From NCBI GenBank assembly GCA_003602475.1, contig QQSC01000009.1, positions 67,267 through 121,784 of the forward strand: a stretch of DNA of 54,518 nucleotides. Reading direction: 5' to 3'. The stretch comes from Candidatus Poseidoniales archaeon (lineage in GTDB: Archaea; Thermoplasmatota; Poseidoniia; Poseidoniales; Poseidoniaceae). Positions 50,720-54,518 of this stretch are shown piece by piece (position 1 is the first letter of the stretch; the number at the start of each line of letters is the position of its first letter). The notes under the pieces were generated by a model. That model made no database searches and was not told the origin of the DNA. It was given only the letters and a program-made list of their open reading frames with translations. The translations under genes were made by a program, and so were the position numbers.

Positions 50720-53167
50720 TCACTGCGACAGGTCCTTGACCTTCTCAACCAGGTCCATCCTTCGCAATCGCCAAACGCCGAAAGGCGTCATTGCTACGGC
50801 GATGATGATGACACCTGACATCAACTGCCAGGCCACGCTCGGAACAATGGTTACGGGGACGAAGAATTGCCAGGATGAGAACGATGCTGCTAAGCCAACG
50901 GCCCCTCCATAGGCAAACAAAACACCGACAACACCGCCGATGATTCCAATCAAGAGACTCTCAAAGAGAAGCATGGTCCCAAGGTTGCGCGTGGATGCAC
51001 CAAGAACACGTAATGTGGCCAGTTCGAAATCACGCTCTGCAACGTTCATGATCATGGTATTGAACATGACAACAACCGTGAACAGCAATCCAAGATACAT
51101 CATGGTCTGGAAAATTTGGGTCTGCTGGTCGAGTAAACTGTTGATTCCATCAAGGAGTGTCTGGCGTTCAACAATGCCCATGGACGCCTCGCCCAATGCA
51201 GAATCCACCTCAACGCCTTGCGGCATTTCAAGATAAACCGAAGTCGCATTGACGCCCAAAATATCGCTCAAATCATCCCGCAAGAAATACATCGTTCTCG
51301 CCAATTCTGCAGTGGAGGTGCCAACGATCTCGACCTCGGTTTGTGCGCCATTGAGACTGACTGTTTGCTGCTCTCCTATGCTCCATCCAAGGAATGTCAT
51401 GCTTCCTTCATCCATCATGACTTGAGGGATTGTTGCGTTGGCAGAGGGTGCGTTGCCTTCCAAAAGAGACACGGCGCGCATGCCGCGTTCGAACGAATCA
51501 AGACCCACGAGGGTGAAGGTACGTTCTATTTCATCAGCATCAGCAACTGAACCGAGGGGCATTTCAATGAGCATTTCATAATCGACGGTGTTGTTTTCTG
51601 CCCAATCCACAACGGGTTGTTCACCATCGGGCATGATGTAGACTTGTGCGTCCCAAGTTTGGTCGTCCTCAAGAGCACCGACCATGGTGTCCTGCAAACC
51701 GGCTGACATCATTTGGATGGAACCAAACAACATCAACGAAATACCAACGGCAATGAACGTCATGGTCAAACGCACGGGTTTTCGAACGCTTGACCGAATG
51801 GAAAGGCCAAGCGTTGTTGGCATCCACGAAGTGAGTTTTCGAAGCAGGTTTGAACCCACACGCATCTCGCTTTGACCGCTCAACACGGCTAATGGGTCAA
51901 GGCGGCTGGCCTTCCACGCAGGGAACGCACCAGACAAAAACACGACGATCATGGTTGAGCCAATGACAGAGGCGACCACGGAAAATGGAACGGTGCGTTC
52001 CACAATTGGCACGCCAACCAAGTCCTGGTAAAAGTCCAACATACCATTCATGCCGCTCGGTCCCGCCAACGCACCAAGAGCACAACCGATTCCACCAATC
52101 GCTAACGGAGCGATCAGGTAGCCAGTCATCAGCGATGAGCGTTTGACACCCAATGTTCGTAGCACTGCAATCTCTTTGGCTTGACTTTGAACCAAGCGTT
52201 GAAGGCTGAGAACGATGGTGATGGCGGCAATTGAAGCAATCATGACGGTGAAGGGAACGGTCGTTCGCTTGGTTCCTTCCAAATCCTGTCGCATGACTTC
52301 AACGGGCTCGTTTTGCCCCCGGTCGCGAACACGGGCGTCCAAGGCTGCATCAGCAAGAGCGGTTTGAACAAGTTCTTTCACGGCATCAACCTCATCGCCC
52401 TCATGTTCGCTGGTATCGGGTAAATCAAACGACGGTGTGCCTTCAACATCCAACAGAATCATGTTGCTGGAGCCAAGCACTTCACCGGTGAGGCGAGCCA
52501 TTCCAGCATCGGAGAGGTAACCCACGACGTATTGACCTGGCTCGGAAGGAAACAATTCACCTTCTGGGGCGAAGAGAACGTGAAGTGGGTGATAACCAGT
52601 GCCCACAATCGTGAATTCAGCCGTTGCATTTCCCGCTCCAATCGTCACCGTGTCCCCCAGGTTCAGGTCAAGCGCTTCTGTTACGTGAGCATCGATGACA
52701 ATCTCGTCTGAAGCAACAGCAGTCCTGCCTTCAGAATGACCATCTGGCATCCAGACACGGTCGGCGTTGGCACCATCGGGAATGCCGTGCCACAGTGAGT
52801 TGATGATGTGCTCGCCGGTTTCGTTGGTGTGAAACATCGCACCCTGGGTTATCGTTCGGCTTTCACATGAATCGAGCGACGGAGAAACGGATGAAGTGTT
52901 CCACGCAGTTTCCAACGCCGTACAGAATGAAGTGACCTCTTCTGGTGTCCAAAGAGCACTGCGGTTGTCAATCCACAAGTCTGCGAGATTCGCGCCGTTT
53001 TCATCGTCTGCTTGCATGGTGTCGTACATGCCGCCAAGATTGTGAGCATAACCCCCGAAGGTAATTCCAGCAAAAACGCCGACAAAGACCATCAATACGA
53101 CGGCCAAAAGTCGCAATTTGGTTCGCCATAGGCTTCTTGCAAGGCGCTTGTTGAGCAGAGCAGACAT
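50720..53167 (-). CDS. FtsX/MacB-type ABC transporter permease
   Basis: An 815-residue permease with two FtsX cores. An N-terminal TM helix (LLAVVLMVFVGVFAGITFGG) leads into a large ectodomain. A TM set near 310-450 has VPFTVMIASIAAITIVLSL and the loop KEIAVLRTLGVKRSSL. A second ectodomain is near 490-680, and the last TM set near 690-800 has the matching ERDFELATLRVLGASTRNLG. The N-terminal 'RSLWRTKLRLLAV' helix is typical of lipoprotein or antibiotic exporters. GAGGTGA sits 4 nt before the ATG. It is 9 nt downstream of its ATPase and under the TetR gene, so it is probably induced by a ligand, perhaps exporting a hydrophobic compound or protein. The substrate is not identifiable. Confidence 0.9.
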   Translation of the reverse strand: MSALLNKRLARSLWRTKLRLLAVVLMVFVGVFAGITFGGYAHNLGGMYDTMQADDENGANLADLWIDNRSALWTPEEVTSFCTALETAWNTSSVSPSLDSCESRTITQGAMFHTNETGEHIINSLWHGIPDGANADRVWMPDGHSEGRTAVASDEIVIDAHVTEALDLNLGDTVTIGAGNATAEFTIVGTGYHPLHVLFAPEGELFPSEPGQYVVGYLSDAGMARLTGEVLGSSNMILLDVEGTPSFDLPDTSEHEGDEVDAVKELVQTALADAALDARVRDRGQNEPVEVMRQDLEGTKRTTVPFTVMIASIAAITIVLSLQRLVQSQAKEIAVLRTLGVKRSSLMTGYLIAPLAIGGIGCALGALAGPSGMNGMLDFYQDLVGVPIVERTVPFSVVASVIGSTMIVVFLSGAFPAWKASRLDPLAVLSGQSEMRVGSNLLRKLTSWMPTTLGLSIRSSVRKPVRLTMTFIAVGISLMLFGSIQMMSAGLQDTMVGALEDDQTWDAQVYIMPDGEQPVVDWAENNTVDYEMLIEMPLGSVADADEIERTFTLVGLDSFERGMRAVSLLEGNAPSANATIPQVMMDEGSMTFLGWSIGEQQTVSLNGAQTEVEIVGTSTAELARTMYFLRDDLSDILGVNATSVYLEMPQGVEVDSALGEASMGIVERQTLLDGINSLLDQQTQIFQTMMYLGLLFTVVVMFNTMIMNVAERDFELATLRVLGASTRNLGTMLLFESLLIGIIGGVVGVLFAYGGAVGLAASFSSWQFFVPVTIVPSVAWQLMSGVIIIAVAMTPFGVWRLRRMDLVEKVKDLSQ

Positions 53168-53176
53168 TGGATCACC

Positions 53177-53872
53177 TCACTCGCTTTCGCTGGTGTTTAC
53201 CCGTTCATCAGAGATGATTTTGCCACTGTCAATCCGAATGACTCGAGTGGCGTACTTGATGAGTCCCTCATCGTGTGTGACGAGGACAGCTGTGATGTTT
53301 TCCATTTCACAGGCACTCACCAGCGCCTCCATGACTTTGTTGGATGTTTCCGTATCGAGGTTGCCTGTTAACTCGTCACCCAGGAGAAGTGTTGGGCGTT
53401 TTGCAATGCTGCGAGCAATGGCCACGCGTTGTTGTTGCCCCCCGCTTATTTCTCCGGGAAAGCGGTTGACTTCGGCTTCAAGGCCCACCAACTTGAGCAA
53501 ATCCTTCGCTCGCTTTGGGTCTTTTTTGCCGGCGAGTTCTTGGATGAGCAGGATGTTTTCGAGAACCGACAAATCTTGGAGGAGGTTGAAGAATTGAAAC
53601 ACGTACCCGATGTTCTCTCGGCGGAACGATGTCATCTTTTCAGAGTGGTTTCGAGGAACTTCTTCGCTAAGGAAAGTATAGCTTCCTCCAGTGGGGCTGT
53701 CCAAGGCAGAGAGGCAATTGAGGAGCGTGGTTTTCCCTGAACCCGACGGACCCAGGAGGATGACACGTTCACCTTCGTGGATTTCAAAACTCACCCCATC
53801 AAGTGCTTTGACGATGCCTGCAGGGGTTTCGTAATGCCGTTCTAGGTTTTCCATTTGTAATAATTTATTCAT
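53177..53872 (-). CDS. ABC transporter ATP-binding protein of the TetR-linked exporter
   Basis: A 231-residue LolD/MacB-type ATPase. Walker A is GPSGSGKTT (41-49), the Q-loop is in VFQFFNLL, the signature ISGGQQQ is at 142-148, and the H-loop is VTHDEG. Walker B reads LLLGDELTG (162-170): Leu168 stands where nearly all relatives have proline (DEPTGNLD), while the catalytic Glu is kept. ATG 53872 is preferred because AGGTGA is 5 nt upstream; GTG 53881 overlapping the TetR stop is the alternative. The gene and its regulator are visibly AT-richer than most of the window. It pairs with the permease downstream. Confidence 0.92.
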   Translation of the reverse strand: MNKLLQMENLERHYETPAGIVKALDGVSFEIHEGERVILLGPSGSGKTTLLNCLSALDSPTGGSYTFLSEEVPRNHSEKMTSFRRENIGYVFQFFNLLQDLSVLENILLIQELAGKKDPKRAKDLLKLVGLEAEVNRFPGEISGGQQQRVAIARSIAKRPTLLLGDELTGNLDTETSNKVMEALVSACEMENITAVLVTHDEGLIKYATRVIRIDSGKIISDERVNTSESE

Positions 53873-53877
53873 TCTCT

Positions 53878-54501
53878 TCACCTTTTTGTTTCAAAGAGCA
53901 GTTTAAACATCTCAAAGAATTGTGTGATAACTTGGTCCTCACTCAACCGCTGGTTATTCATTTCTTGTAGCAGCCAAATTTTGTGTTCCGTTGACATGCG
54001 AGTGAGCACATCAAACGGTACGTCGCTTCGAATGGCACCAATTCGTACGCCATGATCGAGGATGACAGTGAGGTCGTTGTACTCGGTGATTCCTTCAACC
54101 TCTGAGTTCAACTTGCTAACAATGGGATGTTCTGAGCCAAGTGATGCCACTTGGTGGATAAGCGCCATGAGGCGAGGATGTTGAAGCGAATCCTTCCATC
54201 GTTTCGACATCAATTCCTGGATTGAATTCCAATAGACCTCACGATTGTGTAGTTTGGAAACTTCCCTAGGCTCAAAAATCGTCATTCCTGTTGAACGCAA
54301 TTCATCGATGAGACACGTTATGAAGAGGTCTTCCTTGTTCTCAAAATAATAGTACATCGAACCTTTCGCGATGCCTATTTTTTGAATGATTTTGTTGTAC
54401 GAAGCGGCTTCGAAACCGTGAGCAGAGAATTCTTGCTTAGAAACATCAAGAATCCTCGTTTTGAGTGATTCGTCTATGGATTCATAGCGCAAGAGAGGCA
54501 T
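53878..54501 (-). CDS. TetR/AcrR-family transcriptional regulator
   Basis: A 207-residue repressor. The N-terminal helix-turn-helix (about 15-62) shows the family pattern: 'TRILDVSKQEFSAHGFEAAS', then IIQKIGIAKGSMYYYFENKEDL, with the hallmark G-x-x-Y-x-Y-F-x-x-K-x-x-L. The C-terminal ligand-binding part is all helical and family-specific. Being first in the unit with the ABC ATPase (5 nt to its start) and permease, it probably represses this operon and is released by an exported compound. The upstream region is cut by the window end. The gene is AT-richer than its neighbours, so recent acquisition is possible but not shown. Confidence 0.9.
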   Translation of the reverse strand: MPLLRYESIDESLKTRILDVSKQEFSAHGFEAASYNKIIQKIGIAKGSMYYYFENKEDLFITCLIDELRSTGMTIFEPREVSKLHNREVYWNSIQELMSKRWKDSLQHPRLMALIHQVASLGSEHPIVSKLNSEVEGITEYNDLTVILDHGVRIGAIRSDVPFDVLTRMSTEHKIWLLQEMNNQRLSEDQVITQFFEMFKLLFETKR

Positions 54502-54518
54502 TCGACCAGTCAGTCCGA
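54502..54518 (-). promoter_or_regulatory. Possible TetR operator just upstream of the regulator start
   Basis: On the minus strand TCGGACTGACTGGTCGA directly precedes the ATG. It contains tandem GACTG repeats and outer TCG/CGA symmetry, resembling GACTGAC-GGTC-type boxes seen at TetR-family sites. The site reaches the window edge, so its full symmetry cannot be judged. Confidence 0.25.

Noticed and set aside
1-54518. CRISPR arrays, insertion sequences, integrases, rRNA
   Set aside because: No regularly spaced repeats, transposase motifs or rRNA-like segments were seen on either strand.

Overview
The window reads as a chromosomal segment of a planktonic euryarchaeon, most likely Marine Group II (Ca. 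Poseidoniales, Thermoplasmatota). Archaeal markers are the small subunit of DNA polymerase D, pelota, the archaeal GatD amidotransferase subunit, a NOB1 rRNA endonuclease, an archaeal type IV pilin module, TATA-type promoters and GGTGA/GGAGG ribosome-binding sites. These sit beside genes common in bacteria: formate-tetrahydrofolate ligase, membrane pyrophosphatase, flotillin/NfeD, biotin-type carboxyltransferase and FtsX/MacB ABC exporters. The lineage assignment is inferred from gene content; no 16S rRNA is present. I saw no CRISPR array, transposase or prophage.

Layout. 1-4.7 kb: 5' end of a PolX-like gene, a small membrane protein, a NifU-type Fe-S scaffold, a K+-dependent-type proton/sodium pyrophosphatase, a lipoprotein and an esterase. 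4.7-8.5 kb: a redox group (glutaredoxin, FMN reductase, pirin, peroxiredoxin, short-chain dehydrogenase). 8.6-10.6 kb: tRNA-Glu, a DedA/VTT membrane protein, NOB1, TatA and a MoaD/SAMP-like protein. 10.6-15.9 kb: an ABC ATPase plus a very large double-FtsX permease. 16.1-33.7 kb: two secreted, membrane-anchored surface proteins, the second 4605 residues long and ending in an in-frame archaeal pilin module. 33.9-40.3 kb: phosphatase, PolD small subunit, CinA-type amidohydrolase, tRNA-Val, a DUF192-like protein, pelota and FtfL. 40.3-43.0 kb: a four-gene flotillin operon. 43.1-50.7 kb: AroE, a surface protein with a degenerate alpha/beta-hydrolase domain, a PKD protein, an acyl-CoA carboxyltransferase and GatD. 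50.7-54.5 kb: a TetR regulator with an ABC ATPase and FtsX permease.

How the genes fit together. The window is rich in envelope functions: two FtsX exporters, Tat translocase, a flotillin microdomain operon, a lipoprotein and several anchored ectodomain proteins of cadherin, beta-helix and PKD type. This suits a particle-attaching, polymer-degrading heterotroph. The membrane pyrophosphatase and FtfL fit heterotrophic energy and one-carbon metabolism.

The most unusual items are the giant surface protein fused to a pilin (with a possible internal start), a surface hydrolase whose nucleophile serine is replaced by glycine, a double FtsX permease with an apparent propeller-like insert, and three tail-to-tail gene pairs whose two stop codons form the palindrome TGATCA.
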